Assembly (NCBI GenBank): GCA_003194525.1 | Contig: NBIV01000019.1 | Coordinates: 310,001-374,000 of the forward strand | Length of the DNA: 64,000 nucleotides | Direction of reading: 5' to 3' | DNA from: Gracilariopsis chorda | Lineage: Eukaryota > Rhodophyta > Florideophyceae > Gracilariales > Gracilariaceae | Shown: positions 39,199-49,639 of the stretch, one piece after another | Layout: every line of letters starts with the position of its first letter | Numbering within the stretch: the stretch's first letter is position 1 | Translations under genes and position numbers: made by a program | The notes under the pieces: generated by a model | The model's database searches: none | What the model saw: the letters and a program-made list of their open reading frames with translations, nothing else | Told to the model about the DNA's origin: nothing

Positions 39199-40116
39199 AT
39201 GTCGTCTCAACGCCGCCTCTGCTTCGAAGCAGCGACCACCGAAGGAAAAGACACAACACTAGCCTCGCCGCACCTCAGTGCGGCCCCCTGCGATTTTGCG
39301 ACTCCCCTCCCGCAGTTGTCAGCGGTGAACGCTGATTATGCCGAGGACCTGTTCTATCACGCCTACATCAACGGAGTCAAGGTGGCGTTCCATCTTGACC
39401 CTGGTGCTTTGCATGCGTTCATGTCCCCGGATGCCGCCACTCGCTGCGGACTACCCCTCAAACCTTCAGCATGTGCCCAAGCACAGCTCGGGGATCACAG
39501 CATGGTCCCCGTGTTGAACGAAACTTCTGCTCAGATCCATCTCCATGATACGAAGGCTGCATTGTCCGTTTACGTCATTGAAATGAACCAGGAACATGAG
39601 GATGATCCTCTCATAACAGTCGGGCGTGAATGGCTCAGCAAACTAAACCCCCATGTTGACTGGCAGACGCATACCGTGACCATCACGCCCGCGAATGGTT
39701 CCAAGGCTACTGTGTTTCCGCGTCAGACAACTGTGGCGTCCGTGCACTCTAAGCCCCCCGTCATCAAGACGATCACGTTCAAATGCCTTCGGAATCTCGT
39801 CAAGCAACGAGCATGTGAACTCTTTGCCCTTCGGTTACAGCCTTCAAGCGCAGTTGACTGTCATCCGGAACTAACCGCACTTGTCGATGAATTCGAAAAC
39901 ATCTTCAAAGAGGAGCTTCCAGACGAGCTCCCGCCACGACGCGAACATGACTTCGAAATCAGACTCAAGCAGAACGAACTGCCTCCAGTTCGCCCCATCA
40001 TTCGCCTCTCCAATCAAGAACTTCAACTGCTTCGCAACACACTGGATGATCTACTAAGTAAAGGACTCATCCGGCCCCCTCTTCTTCACCGTTCGGTGCA
40101 CCAGTGTTTTTCGTGA
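39199..40116 (+). pseudogene. pol: Gypsy D protease and start of RT
   Basis: Protease block FHLDPGALHAFMSPDAATRC: the active site reads DPG instead of D(S/T)G, so it is probably inactive. RT entry block: EFENIFKEELPDELPPRREH, PVRPIIRLSNQE, LLSKGLIRPP. A frameshift near 40100 passes into the next ORF. Confidence 0.85.
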
Positions 40117-41038
40117 AGAAGAAGAGTGGTCAGTTACGCATGGTTTGCGATTATCGCGCCTTGAACCACATTACTATACCTGATTCGACCCCGCTGCCCC
40201 TCATCGACGAGGCTCTCGACCAGGTAGCTGGCGCTACGATCTTCTCCCAGATTGACTTGGTTGGAGCGTACCATGAGATGAGAATCCGCAACGAAGATTG
40301 TCACAAAACCGCAATACGAACAAGGTTTGGTTCCTTCGAATGGAAAGTTCTATGTTTCGGGCTCTGTAACGCCCCAGCGGCTTTCTCACGGCTGATCGCA
40401 TCAGCACTGAAGGACCTAAACGGTGAATGTCTGGTTCTGTATATTGACGATATATTGGTATACAGCAAATCGATAACAGAACACTGAGAACATCTCCGAA
40501 AGGTGTTCATGACCTACGAAAACACAAATTGTACGCCAAGCCCAGCAATTGTGCGTTTGGCGTGAAGGAAGTTGACTTCCTTGCGTTCCACGTCTCCGAT
40601 GCTGGAGTTTCCACCCAGGGTAGATTAACTGCGTCCATCAACGAATGGCCTACACCCACGGATTTACGTCACATCCAACAATTCGTGGGCCTCACGAACT
40701 TTTATCGCCGTTCCATTAAGGGATACGCCCAGATACCCCGCCCACTCACCGACCTTTTATGGCCGCATGTGTTCACGTGGAACGATGAACAGGATTCATC
40801 GTTTATGGATATCAAACTGGCCCTGACTACCGCGCCAGTCTTGGGTCACATTTCTCCGGAGAAGACACTTGTCTTCACAACCGACGCGTCGAAATACGCA
40901 GTTGGGGCAACGCTGTTACAGAAAGATCATCCCATTGCCTACCTCTCTCACCTACTCTCGGAGACAGAGTCACGGTGGGATACGGGAGATCAGGAGCTTC
41001 TAGCTGTAATGATTGCCCTACGCAATTGGGCACCATAA
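40104..41038 (+). pseudogene. pol: Gypsy D RT and RNase H
   Basis: RT: MVCDYRALNHITIP, FSQIDLVGAYHEMRI, FGLCNAPAAFSR, YIDDILVYSK (catalytic YIDD). A stop at 40485 and a frame change lead to 40529-41038: HIQQFVGLTNFYRR, then RNase H FTTDASKYAVGATLL and TGDQELLAVMIALRNW. A stop at 41036 follows. Confidence 0.88.
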
Positions 41039-41726
41039 CTCTGTGGAAGACGATTCGTTCTACGGACAGACCACGAACCCATTCGATATCTCAACACGAA
41101 CCCGAAGCTCACTGGTCGTCAATGCCGATGGCTGGATGAAATACAGGAGCATACTTTCGATGTAGAACACATTGCAGGCCGGTTGAACATAGTGCCTGAC
41201 GCACTCAGTCGCAGGCCGGATCATACACCGCTATTACGTTCGATCGGGGTGCACATCCCCGAATTCTTGGCGTCTATCCGCACCGCATACGCCCAAGATC
41301 CATTCGCCACCGAGATGCTCCTGACACTCCGCGACACGACACACCAGCCCTGAGCCCTCATTCGACGCCACCAACGTAACTACCTGATCTCGAAGGACAT
41401 GTTATATTGGACAGGCACTGGCTCGCTGAGACTGTATATTCCTTCAACCGACCTGCCACGTACTGTGATGGATTATTTCCATGGTATAGGACACGCATAT
41501 GCTGACAAGACATACTATGCCACACAGCGATATGTCTTCCGGCCACGTATGTATGAAGCGAGATCTCAAAACATGTGCGCAGCTGCCGCGAATGCCAATC
41601 AAACAAGTCCTCAAACCAGCTCCCGCAAGGTCTCTTGCAGCCCATGCCTATCGCTGCTAGGAGATCGTCACCTTCGATTTCCTCACTGAAATCCCAACTT
41701 CAACTTCCGGCCACGACGCTATCTTA
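41039..41726 (+). pseudogene. pol: Gypsy D RNase H end and integrase zinc domain
   Basis: RTDHEPIRYL completes RNase H. VEHIAGRLNIVPDALSRRPD is the connection. After a stop at 41351 the integrase HHCC domain reads HGIGHAYADKTYYATQRYVF, with CRECQ recovered in a neighbouring frame near 41590. FDFLTEIPTS (near 41680) holds the first integrase aspartate. Confidence 0.8.
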
Positions 41727-42221
41727 GTGATTGTGGACAAACTGTCCAAACAGGCGATCTTTGTTCCGAGGTCGAAGTCCGCCACAGCCCGCGATACGAT
41801 GCATCTGTTTGACGTTCATCTCTTTGCGATCCACGGCGTGCTGCACACGATGGTCAGCGACAGAGATCCCAAGATGACTTCAAACTTTTGGAAATCGCTT
41901 ATAGAGTTGCTCAACATCCGCTCGAATCTCTCTACAACGAATCATCCTCAGACTGACGGGCAGTATGACAATTTGATACGAACACTCTCTTCTATGCTCC
42001 GGTCGATCATGCAGAAGACACCAAAGGACTCGCCACTTTCTATTCCGACAGTACAGTTTGAGTACAACGCCTCCCGACACGGTTCTACGAAACTTGCGCC
42101 TTTAGAAGTCGAGCTTGGGTTTATACCGCATACGCCATTCATGCGCCAGCTCAAGCATTGCAGTGCCCGGGCCCAGGAAGTGCCGATTTGGTCACTCGCC
42201 GTAATGCGCTGCGTTCCTTAA
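41727..42221 (+). pseudogene. pol: Gypsy D integrase core
   Basis: VSDRDPKMTSNFWKSL holds the second catalytic Asp. The third block reads HPQTDGQYDNLIRTL: the usual catalytic Glu is Asp, and two neighbours differ. The ORF runs out of frame at about 42160. Confidence 0.85.
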
Positions 42222-42727
42222 CTGTCGATCATCTGGCAGAAGCAGTTTCAAAACAGAAGTACTACCCTGACATGCATCGCCGTGATGTTTCCTTTGAGAA
42301 GGACGACCTGTTTCTCTTGGAAGCCGAGTCTATATCTTTTTCAAGAACAGCAACACTACCCAAGAAGTGGAAACCTCGGTTCATTGGACCGTTTCGCGTT
42401 GTTGAAGCCTTAGGCCCCGTTACCTACCGCATTGAGCTGCCGCCGTCGATGAAGCGACCGCATAACGTCGTTCATGTGTCTAAGCTGAAGCCTTACTACC
42501 ACAATGGTCGTGGCCCACTAGACATTGTCATCAACAGTGATGGTGAGATTGAACAAGAGGTAGCCGAAATCATCGCAAAGGAAAAGCGAAAGCGTCGCGT
42601 GTACTGTCTTGTTCGTTTTACGAACGACACGAAGGATGATGCGGTCTGGCTCCGAACTACTTCTCTGAAGAATTGCAAGGACGCCGTCATAGATTTCAAT
42701 ATGAAGCAGAATTCAATGAAACATTGA
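42158..42727 (+). pseudogene. pol: Gypsy D integrase C-terminus and chromodomain-like tail
   Basis: 189 codons: KKWKPRFIGPFRVVEALGPV and TYRIELPPSMKRPHNVVHVS are the GPY/F module. EQEVAEIIAKEKRKRRVYCL, then VRFTNDTKDDAVW and NCKDAVIDFN give a degenerate chromodomain layout. The last about 20 bp before the 3' LTR hold the polypurine tract. Confidence 0.85.
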
Positions 42728-42735
42728 CTTATTCC

Positions 42736-42748
42736 AGGACGGGGTGAG
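42736..42748 (+). other. Polypurine tract of gypsy D
   Basis: AGGACGGGGTGAG directly before the 3' LTR, interrupted by C and T. Confidence 0.6.
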
Positions 42749-42953
42749 TGTAACGGAACGTCAGAGAACGTTATGTTTACTCCTAACTAGTCGTTCCAGT
42801 CCTATTGTGTTCGTTACCAACTAGCATTAGAACGTTAGCTTTATCCATACGAGCTTGCACTACATAAACGCTGGTAGACCCAGATCTGGCAAGAACCCAG
42901 CTAGACAGATGTCACGAGCACTACGATTCGTTCGTGAACGCTACTCTGTTACA
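42749..42953 (+). repeat. 3' LTR of gypsy D
   Basis: 205 bp, pairs with 37706-37909. Confidence 0.92.
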
Positions 42954-43020
42954 ATAAAGCTTTCACAACGTGCCTGGGTCCACGCCAGCGGAGAGCAAGT
43001 TTTTCGCCAGCATTGAAGTC

Positions 43021-44130
43021 CTATCTTGCTACCAGCACAAAATAACCTGTTTCGAAGTTTTGCAGTGTAACACGTGAGGCTTGAGAGCGGGATAAATGAC
43101 GATTGTGTTGCAAGGATTCCTGGACCATCGGGCGTATCTCAGCCACCAGTTTCTTCAGTGCGTCGATGTTGATGCATCGCTTGAGATGAATCTGGGAAGC
43201 GGTGACTGGCGTGTGCTTGAGCGTGCGAAGGAACGTTGCAATAGGAGGCCATGGATCCATTCCTGTAAATGCTGTGATCGGCGAAATGTTATTGCGGTGG
43301 GGTGACGGTGCGTTTTTCAACGCACTCTGAATCAATGGCAACAAGTCCGGCCATTCCTTGAACTCCATTTGAAACTCAGATGTAAGAGCTCGAAATGTCC
43401 TGAGAACTTCTTTTCCAAGACGTTCAACTGCACCATTACTCCGAGGAGTGTACGGCAGAATGAAGTGATGCGGAACACGTAGGCCTTTTGACACTAGTCT
43501 GACTGTCTCGTTCTTAAAACGTGTAGGTCCATCAGATATTAACCCGTGCGGTACATTAAAAGCGGCGCCCAATTCGATGATAGCGAGAGCAGCATTATCC
43601 GCTGTGGTGCCGTGTGTCGCAAAAGACCACTTGTAATCCGAATGATCATCCCGAAGCATGAGAATACACTTGGGTCCGGCGTGACTTGGGCCAATTTCAA
43701 TATAGTGGAACTGGGGTAGATCGTTAGGCCTGGTGCCGTGGAGGGCCGGTCCAAATGGCCTGGGTACTTTTTCGCCTCCAAGAGTTGAGAGACAGTGGAT
43801 GCAGGCCTTGATGAACATGTTAACATCTTGTGACATGCTGTTCCAATTGTAATGTTGGATGAGAACTTTCCTGGTAGTGTCCCGGCCTCGGTGTCCAGCT
43901 GGACTTGTGTGCGCTATGATCCATAGACGTAGTTGTAGATATTCGATTTTCTTTGAAATCCAGATAGATTCCTTGGTTGTTTTCCAAATCCCGTCAGAGA
44001 GTACTAAACCCGTTGGGCGCTGGGTTGAATATTTCTGCTGCTGCTGAACTATTTCTTCGGCAGTTGGCCAACAAAACGTTTCAGCGTTGGTAGAAGGGAG
44101 AATGGGGACTTTTACCAGGCGACACATCAT
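43021..44130 (-). pseudogene. pol: Gypsy C integrase
   Basis: Open for 369 codons on the minus strand. HHCC: HTSPAGHRGRD with CIHCLSTLGG. DDE core: FHYIEIGPS where the first catalytic Asp is expected (Glu seen), LISDGPTRFKNE (second Asp), NGAVERLGKEVLRTFRAL (Glu). GPSHAGPKCILMLRDDHSDY lies between. The layout resembles the oomycete gypsy lineage. The ORF continues to within 65 bp of element D. Confidence 0.88.
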
Positions 44131-44131
44131 C

Positions 44132-44542
44132 TTAGGGGCAGACCAGCGGGTTGTACGAATAGGAACTTAGTCGAACAGCCCAGCGAAGGACCTTGCGCTT
44201 CGAGGATTGGCTGAGATCAGGTACCACAGACAACGGATCGAAGAGGAATATGAGGTTGTTGTGGTCCGTGAATAAGTCAAAACCTGCCGCAGTGGCGGCA
44301 AGCCAGTGCATGCGTTCAATTGTGGCCATGATTGCGAAACCTTCTTTCTCGAGACTAGACCACCATAGTTGAGTGGAATTGAAACGACCTGAGCGAAAGA
44401 CGAGTGGTTTGTGGCGCTGTTCTTTGTGCTGCTTTGCGAGACCCTTGATAGGTACTTGTGTGACAATTGCCCACCAATATTTGTCCGATGCAGCAGTGTA
44501 GATACAGAGTCTTTTCTGCTCATCACGATGTGCTAGTGTCAC
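44132..44542 (-). pseudogene. pol: Gypsy C RNase H
   Basis: LCIYTAASDKYWWAIVTQVP holds the first RNase H block with Ala where the catalytic Asp would be expected (TDAS-type). SSLEKEGFAIMATIERMHWL and FDLFTDHNNLIFLFDP are the next blocks. A TAG separates it from integrase. Confidence 0.78.
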
Positions 44543-44601
44543 GAGGTTTCATAGGGCTTTCTTGCATTTGTCAAAGGCCTGCATTTCCGTGGCACCCCAG
44601 T

Positions 44602-45439
44602 TTAGGACTTCAAGTTGTATGGCTGCCACTGCCCACTTCGTGCGTTTTCTTGCTGCGCCATACACCCGTTCCAAAAACTCGTGAAGCGGCGAAATGAGGT
44701 TCGTGAAGTCTGGAATGCCTGTTTTGACTCACTGCATTGCACAAAAGAGTTGCTGAAGGTGTGCGCCAGTTGCTGGTGGTTCCATCTTAATAGAACCGTC
44801 AAGATTTCGCGGATCGTGTCAAACGCCTTCAGCAGAAACGATTTTGTCACACCAACGGATAGACTGCGCAAAGAGAATGCATATTTGGGGGTGCAGTCGG
44901 ATGGAGAACTTCGAGCAGGTGCGGAACAGCAGATGGATTCCTTCCAGTAGGCCCTCAATAATGGGGTGCTGTAAATGAATGTCATCTAGCCATTATAGTA
45001 AATGACTTCGAAGTTTCTTCGGGATCACTTGACCCAGGACAGATTGAAGGTGTGTTGTAGCGTTGGTAGTGCTATGCAATAGTGTAGTGAGAGGAAAGAC
45101 GCCGTCAGGTGTGATGAACGATTGTAGCTCCTGAGATTCCGAGTCCAGCGGAAACTACCAGTAACCATGTGAGAGATCGAAAGTCGCAAAGAAACGAGAG
45201 TTCGCAAGCTTGAGAAATTCCTGTTCTACATTTGCCATTGGATATTGATATTTGACAGTAAACTTGTTAATTGGGCGCAGGTCTACAGTGAAACGTAACC
45301 GTGCTGGCCCTGGCTTCGGGACAATAAGCGGCGCAGATGCCCAAGCGGAAGAAGGGTTTGGGTAGGCCATACCTGCTCGTACCAGTTCCGAGACGAACGT
45401 GTCCAAGAATTCCCGTTGGTCTTGTGAGTACTTTCGCAA
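44602..45439 (-). pseudogene. pol: Gypsy C reverse transcriptase
   Basis: 45439-45155 reads REFLDTFVSELVRAGMAYPN, APLIVPKPGPARLRFTVDLR, PINKFTVKYQYP and FFATFDLSHGYW (first catalytic Asp). 45207-44986 continues in other frames. The catalytic YxDD box reads YNGxxDDI-like text near 44990 (plus strand atgtcatctagccattata), so it is degraded. 44985-44602 is the thumb/connection. Confidence 0.72.
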
Positions 45440-46277
45440 ATGGACTATGATGGGGTGAGCATCGGGCGTCAGAGCGATCTTTAGCGGCGATACTTCAGCT
45501 AGAGGGCCTGATGAGAGAGACGTGCGAATATGTCGATGTGATCCTATACCAACTTTTTTAGCTCGCTTGATTCTTTCCCGGGCATGCCATTTGCAATGGC
45601 GGCTTGTACCATGCCGTTCACGGCTCTACAGATGGTTTCATGTTGGTTGGAGTCGACTAGATCTAGCAGCGCAGGGTCTGAGAACGGATCTTCGCTACGG
45701 CAGATGGTTTCATAGATTACACGAGGGCGCTCAAGCGCTGGTGGGCTTTCTCTTGCCAGTGTCCCAGTTTCATTAAGCCTGAAAATCATCAAGGGACTGA
45801 CAAAACCGGTAGTGGTAGCCGACGTAGGATTTCCGACTCCGTAACAGTCAGATCCACCCAAAGCAAAGCGATTGTTGTGTAGCAGACTGTGGGTGTCTAC
45901 TCAAAGATGCTGCAGAACAAGTTTTCCGATCAATATATTCTCGCAAGCGAGATCATCATTGGCGACGAGAAAGGAGGTGTTCATGAGGGAAAGATTTCCT
46001 GAAGCCAAGTGTAGAATGGTTCGCGGTACTGTCCATGTCCTTGAGAACGAGAATTGCTCTGGGGTGCTCCTGTCGCTTTTCTTCAGAGCAACTGCAACTG
46101 TTAACTTTGGAATGGCAGTTATCTTGCCGATTCATTTTAGTGCTGCTGACTCTGCAAGTTTGGGCGAGACGATGCTGTCATCGCTACCGTCATCACAACG
46201 ACCTGTTGATTCAATCGAGTTAGTCCCATCTGATACAGTAATCGAGCAAGACGCTGAGGTGTTCACTTGATGTGGCT
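45440..46277 (-). pseudogene. pol: Gypsy C protease and pre-RT region
   Basis: Minus strand near 46230-46120 reads VSDGTNSIESTGRCDDGSDD, then SIVSPKLAESAALKMN, the protease-like region of the oomycete-type gypsy lineage. 45544-45861 holds the pre-RT segment (105 codons). The plus-strand ORF at 45872-46270 is its shadow. No clear D(S/T)G box. Confidence 0.5.
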
Positions 46278-47301
46278 TTAGCCTTCCCACTGTTGCAATT
46301 TTCTGAGCATTATTCCTTGCCTTCTATGATCTAGTGGATCTTGGAGGACCATCTGCGGCTTTCTTTTCAGCAATTTCGGCTTTGAGAACTTCTTTTTCGG
46401 TGTCAGTGGTCTCAGTCCAATCTTCAATCTAATTGCGTTTGCCCTCCCGTTTACAGGGGGGATGAGGGCAGAAAGCGGGAGGGCGCTTTCCTTTCTGGGT
46501 GATGGTTTTTCTGTCAGAACCAGCGGTGAACAAGGAACTTGATCCTGATCCTGTGTCGTTGTGTCCTGAATTTCCATTGCAGGGCTTAGAGACTCGAGTG
46601 CTAGCGGGGGGCCGTTGTCAATGACCTGGAACGCTTCTGCCACTGTCATGGCGTGTTTCATGAAACCCTTGAAATCTTTCTTTAAAGAAGCATAAACTAA
46701 TTCCAAGTCTGTTTCGAGACGTTGCTGTAACGCTTTAGGCCGAACAGCAGATACTAGATGCTTCACGGCCAGTTTTGGATGATCCGATGACCCACGAAAT
46801 ACCAATGCGACGCAGAAGAGGTACATACGATGTAAAAAGCGCTTTCATTCGGGACCTTGACGAAGTGTCTGTCATGTCCATGGCGAGTTCCTTTCGTATG
46901 ATAGAATCAATATCAGCTGCGGTAGTGGTGTCCTTCTCTTCTTCAGCTTCAGATTCCAAGTAGGTGCGCAACTTTGCGTCAGTGAGGTCTTTGGATTCTT
47001 TGACTCCACTTATATACTCTAATTTGATGCATGATTCCAGCCATTCAGAGTCGACACAATAACTGAGGTTAACAGGACGGACAGGTTCCGTAGTGGTAGA
47101 GTCGACAACAGCGAGCTGTAGGGCTCGAGTTGTTACTTCCTTGACGTATTGGTCATACTGACTCAAGAACATTCGCATTGACTTCGGGTTGGCGTGGGTG
47201 AGCCGTGGGTGGTTGATTGAAAATGCGACAGAGGTCGACTGTTGGAGAGCTTACTGTACAACTTCTCCAGACTGATTCGATGGCGTCGTCGTAGACGCCA
47301 T
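46278..47301 (-). pseudogene. gag: Gypsy C gag
   Basis: Starts ATG 47301 (MASTTTPSNQSGE), with a TAA 16 codons later in the same frame. It then continues MRMFLSQYDQYVKEVTTRAL and VNLSYCVDSEWLESCIKLEY. A frame change near 46780 leads to VYASLKKDFKGFMKHAMTVA and a basic C-terminal part (KKKFSKPKLLKRKP). No zinc knuckle was seen. Confidence 0.7.
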
Positions 47302-47353
47302 GTTGTTGACCGAACGAAGGTGCGATACAACCGTCGGTATCAGCAGTGATCAC

Positions 47354-47583
47354 TGCGCGCTTGCCGGTTGCTAGTGCAAGGGGGTGTGCAGGGAATATGG
47401 AGTTCGATGCCTACGAGTTACTCAGGAGGCCGAGTTCAGTGCCGTAAGAGCATTGGAACTGTTCCCAATGGGGAAAAAATCTAAAGCGGATGTGCTACCT
47501 AATTTGGTGTGCCACCCAGGGCTCTGGGGTCGGTGGCAAGATTTGTGTATGTCTACCGAAGTGAATGGTTACCGCCCACTACA
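47354..47583 (-). repeat. 5' LTR of gypsy C (right side)
   Basis: 230 bp, pairs with 37113-37342. The sequence just inside (minus strand GTGATCACTGCTGATACC) does not begin with TGG, so no primer site is assigned. Confidence 0.88.
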
Positions 47584-47588
47584 CATGT

Positions 47589-47663
47589 ATAAGTAAGAAA
47601 CGAACTGTGATGGCGCAGTCTACACTTGAGTCAGAGTATGTTGCAATGTCCTTTGCAGGCTGA
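47589..47663 (+). pseudogene. Copia E RNase H, second part
   Basis: ISKKRTVMAQSTLESEYVAM, then SFAG and TGA. It joins in frame with GGGPVAS at 37112 when gypsy C and one target copy are removed. STLESEY is the copia RNase H block. Confidence 0.85.
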
Positions 47664-47960
47664 GGAGGTTAAACGCAGAACTACCGCAACAAACGCTACG
47701 CCGGGTGACCCTGTTTGGGGACAATTATTAAATGATAGCACCAAGCTCGGATGAAAGCTACAATGAACGATTACAATACGTTGATGAGAAACATCATCTT
47801 GTGCAAAGTGCAATTTGACGCGGCATAGTGAAGGTAAAGTAAGTGAACACCAAGGATAGGGTAGCAGATGTCCTCACCAAGGTATTGCACAAGATGGCGC
47901 ACAACCGTGCCGTACATGCACAACGACTCAGTGAAGTGCAGGACAAGAAAAGAAGGGAAG
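47664..47960 (+). other. Copia E 3' end with polypurine tract
   Basis: Decayed end of RNase H (YDNT/HVKYH-like text across frames near 47860). AAAAGAAGGGAAG at 47948-47960 is the polypurine tract before the LTR. Confidence 0.6.
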
Positions 47961-48343
47961 TGTTGCGCTGCAAGAAAATGCTGCATTAAGAAAAACTTCA
48001 GGATATTTTACCACATGCTGGTTGGTGCACTTGCGAGGCTTTCCATCGCAGACAATGAAGCTTGTCTGCGCAGGCAGTCTGGATGAACCTCGAGGTCTGT
48101 TGATCATCTACCACAGTGCCGCATGCGTAGATAGCCACTGGTGGAGTTCCTCAAAAAGAAAGTCCACCTCCAAGCAGGATGTAAGAAACATTTGAACAGT
48201 TAAGTAGGCTAGGTCTGGAAAAACAGTATAAATAGCGATATATCTAGCTTGATCTGAGTAAAAAGAAGAAGGTAGCTTCAACTACCGCACTACACCTTTC
48301 CCCTCGCAACTGCACTGCACACTGTACAAACTAAGTTTCAACA
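47961..48343 (+). repeat. 3' LTR of copia E
   Basis: 383 bp, pairs with 32742-33124. TATA box TATAAATA at 48227-48234. Confidence 0.9.
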
Positions 48344-49001
48344 GATATGCTTTTTCTTTCGCCGTTTGTGCACGAAACCATATGCCCAATTGATAGTAGC
48401 GTATATGCCTCCCAAGGTTCGTGTCAAAGAAGTTGCCTTATCACTCCGTTTGCGGCCGCTGTAAAGTTCCTTAGAAATGTTCCATAACGATGATTAGATG
48501 TCTCTTTTCAGGTGGCCCCATAAGGCAGCTCCTGCGTTGAGAGAGGTATCGAAGGTTATGATGGTGTTCGGTACATAAAGTGCTGGATTAATATTGCCGG
48601 GGCGCAAAGGTGTGAAACCATGAATAGTTCCCGCTTCATAGCCGTAGTCAGCATTATAGTCGTTTGACTTTCATTAGGGCAACGAGATCCTTTTGAAAGA
48701 CAGGAAAGAACTGGTCGGTTCGGAAGACATGGTGAGATGATTGTCCCAAGAATAGATTGCCAGTCAGAGTAGTCAATTGAAGTGCACTGGAGACAATGTG
48801 CATGGGTACCCTGCAGAAAGGAAACGTTTTGCGATTCCGTGAAGATTCGATTATAGTATAGAATACAAGTACAGCCAATATTAGTTCAGTTGTCTCAACT
48901 TCGGTGAGCGGACAAGATTTTGACCCCTTGATTGGTAGCTTTGCGGACAGAAACATGGTTTCATTATCCTGTGCAGTAGGGTAATAGATCGAGGAAGCCA
49001 A
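48344..49001 (-). pseudogene. DIRS-like RT-RNase H remnant F, upstream part
   Basis: Minus strand: a 115-codon ORF (48654-49001, ending VFQKDLVALMKVKRL), then, after a stop, YNADYGYEAGTIHGFTPLRP, PNTIITFDTSLNAGAALWGH and LKRDI. ITFDTSLNAGAALW is the first catalytic aspartate block of RNase H. The frame then leads to IYATINWAYGFVHKRRKKKH, which joins IDGIQAFAR beyond the copia insertion. Several stops show decay. Confidence 0.55.
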
Positions 49002-49199
49002 TCTTTCACTATTACTGCGATATCATCGACGATGGGGAGACCAAGTGCGAAATGTAAAGTGATATTGATGTGTCACATGTTTCGCAAATATGTGTGAGGA
49101 TATCGATGGTTCGATACCTCTTTCTGCCAAGCAGAGGGACTAACTGAGGAGCTTATGTAGGGTACCTGTTGTTATCGAATAACTCACAGTAGACATCCC

Positions 49200-49307
49200 C
49201 CCTTACTAAAGACAATGTTTGTCCGTCTGTCTGTCTGTGTGTCAGCTAACGCCCTTACTAAAGACAATGTTTGTCCGTCTGTCTGTCTGTGTGTCAGCTA
49301 ACGCCCA
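49200..49307 (+). repeat. Duplicated 5' end of H1
   Basis: The block from CTTACTAAAG to GCTAACGCC occurs twice in direct tandem, about 54 bp per copy, with a GTCT microsatellite inside. H2 and H3 have one copy. Confidence 0.85.
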
Positions 49308-49376
49308 CTCATTGGCTGAAAAATCGCCAAAGAGGCTGCCAAGTGGAAACGTGGCATTTTATGCGCTCCAAGAGGC

Positions 49377-49530
49377 ATCTTGCACCGCATAATGCGACAC
49401 GTGTCCACCTGGCACCTTTTGCATGCCATCTTGCACCGAATAATCCGACACGTTTCCACCTGGCACCTTTTGCATGCCATCTTGCACCGCATAATGCGAC
49501 ACGTTTCCACCTGGCGCCTTTTGCACGCCA
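49377..49530 (+). repeat. Three 51-bp units in the H1 5' region
   Basis: The unit TTGCACCGCATAATGCGACA continues CGTTTCCACCTGGC and TTTTGCA. H1 has three units, H2 two (about 52119-52218), H3 one (about 58252-58297). Confidence 0.85.
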
Positions 49531-49639
49531 CAGTAGCCTAGCCGTTTCACCATAGTAGCCAACCCACTACCCTACAGTAACTAAGCCGTTGCAATGCAGT
49601 GCACATGACCGTTTTAATTACTATTTTTCAACGGTCATG

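Larger units (their letters stand above)
37706..42953 (+). mobile_element. Ty3/gypsy element D
   Basis: 5,248 bp with LTRs of 204 bp (37706-37909) and 205 bp (42749-42953), TGTAAC...GTTACA ends, a perfect ATAAA target duplication, an iMet-like primer site and a polypurine tract. Order gag, protease, RT, RNase H, integrase, chromodomain-like tail. LTRs differ at only a few positions, but coding frames are broken at least six times, so it is the youngest layer of the nest but not active. Confidence 0.93.
37113..47583 (-). mobile_element. Ty3/gypsy element C (minus strand), split by gypsy D
   Basis: 230-bp LTRs (37113-37342 and 47354-47583), flanked by CAAGT (37108-37112) and CATGT (47584-47588), a 5-bp target duplication with one mismatch. 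On the minus strand the order is gag, protease, RT, RNase H, integrase, chromodomain, polypurine tract. The proteins resemble the gypsy lineage common in oomycetes. All frames are broken. Element D lies between integrase and chromodomain. Without D it is about 5.2 kb. Confidence 0.9.
32742..48343 (+). mobile_element. Ty1/copia element E, split by gypsy C
   Basis: LTRs of 383 bp each (32742-33124 and 47961-48343), TG...CA ends, and a perfect 5-bp target duplication GATAT (32737-32741 and 48344-48348). Pol order is protease, integrase, RT, RNase H, diagnostic of Ty1/copia. All genes carry stops or frameshifts. Gypsy C is inserted in RNase H. Without C the element is about 5.1 kb, normal for copia. 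Confidence 0.92.

Noticed and set aside
45872-46270. 132-codon plus-strand ORF inside gypsy C
   Set aside because: Antisense shadow of the C protease region; no motif of its own and no second copy, unlike the A/B antisense gene.
37113-47583. 37113-37342 and 47354-47583 as part of copia E or a tandem duplication
   Set aside because: Equal 230-bp length, TG...CA ends, flanking 5-bp near-match and an internal polypurine tract on the minus strand show they are LTRs of gypsy C.
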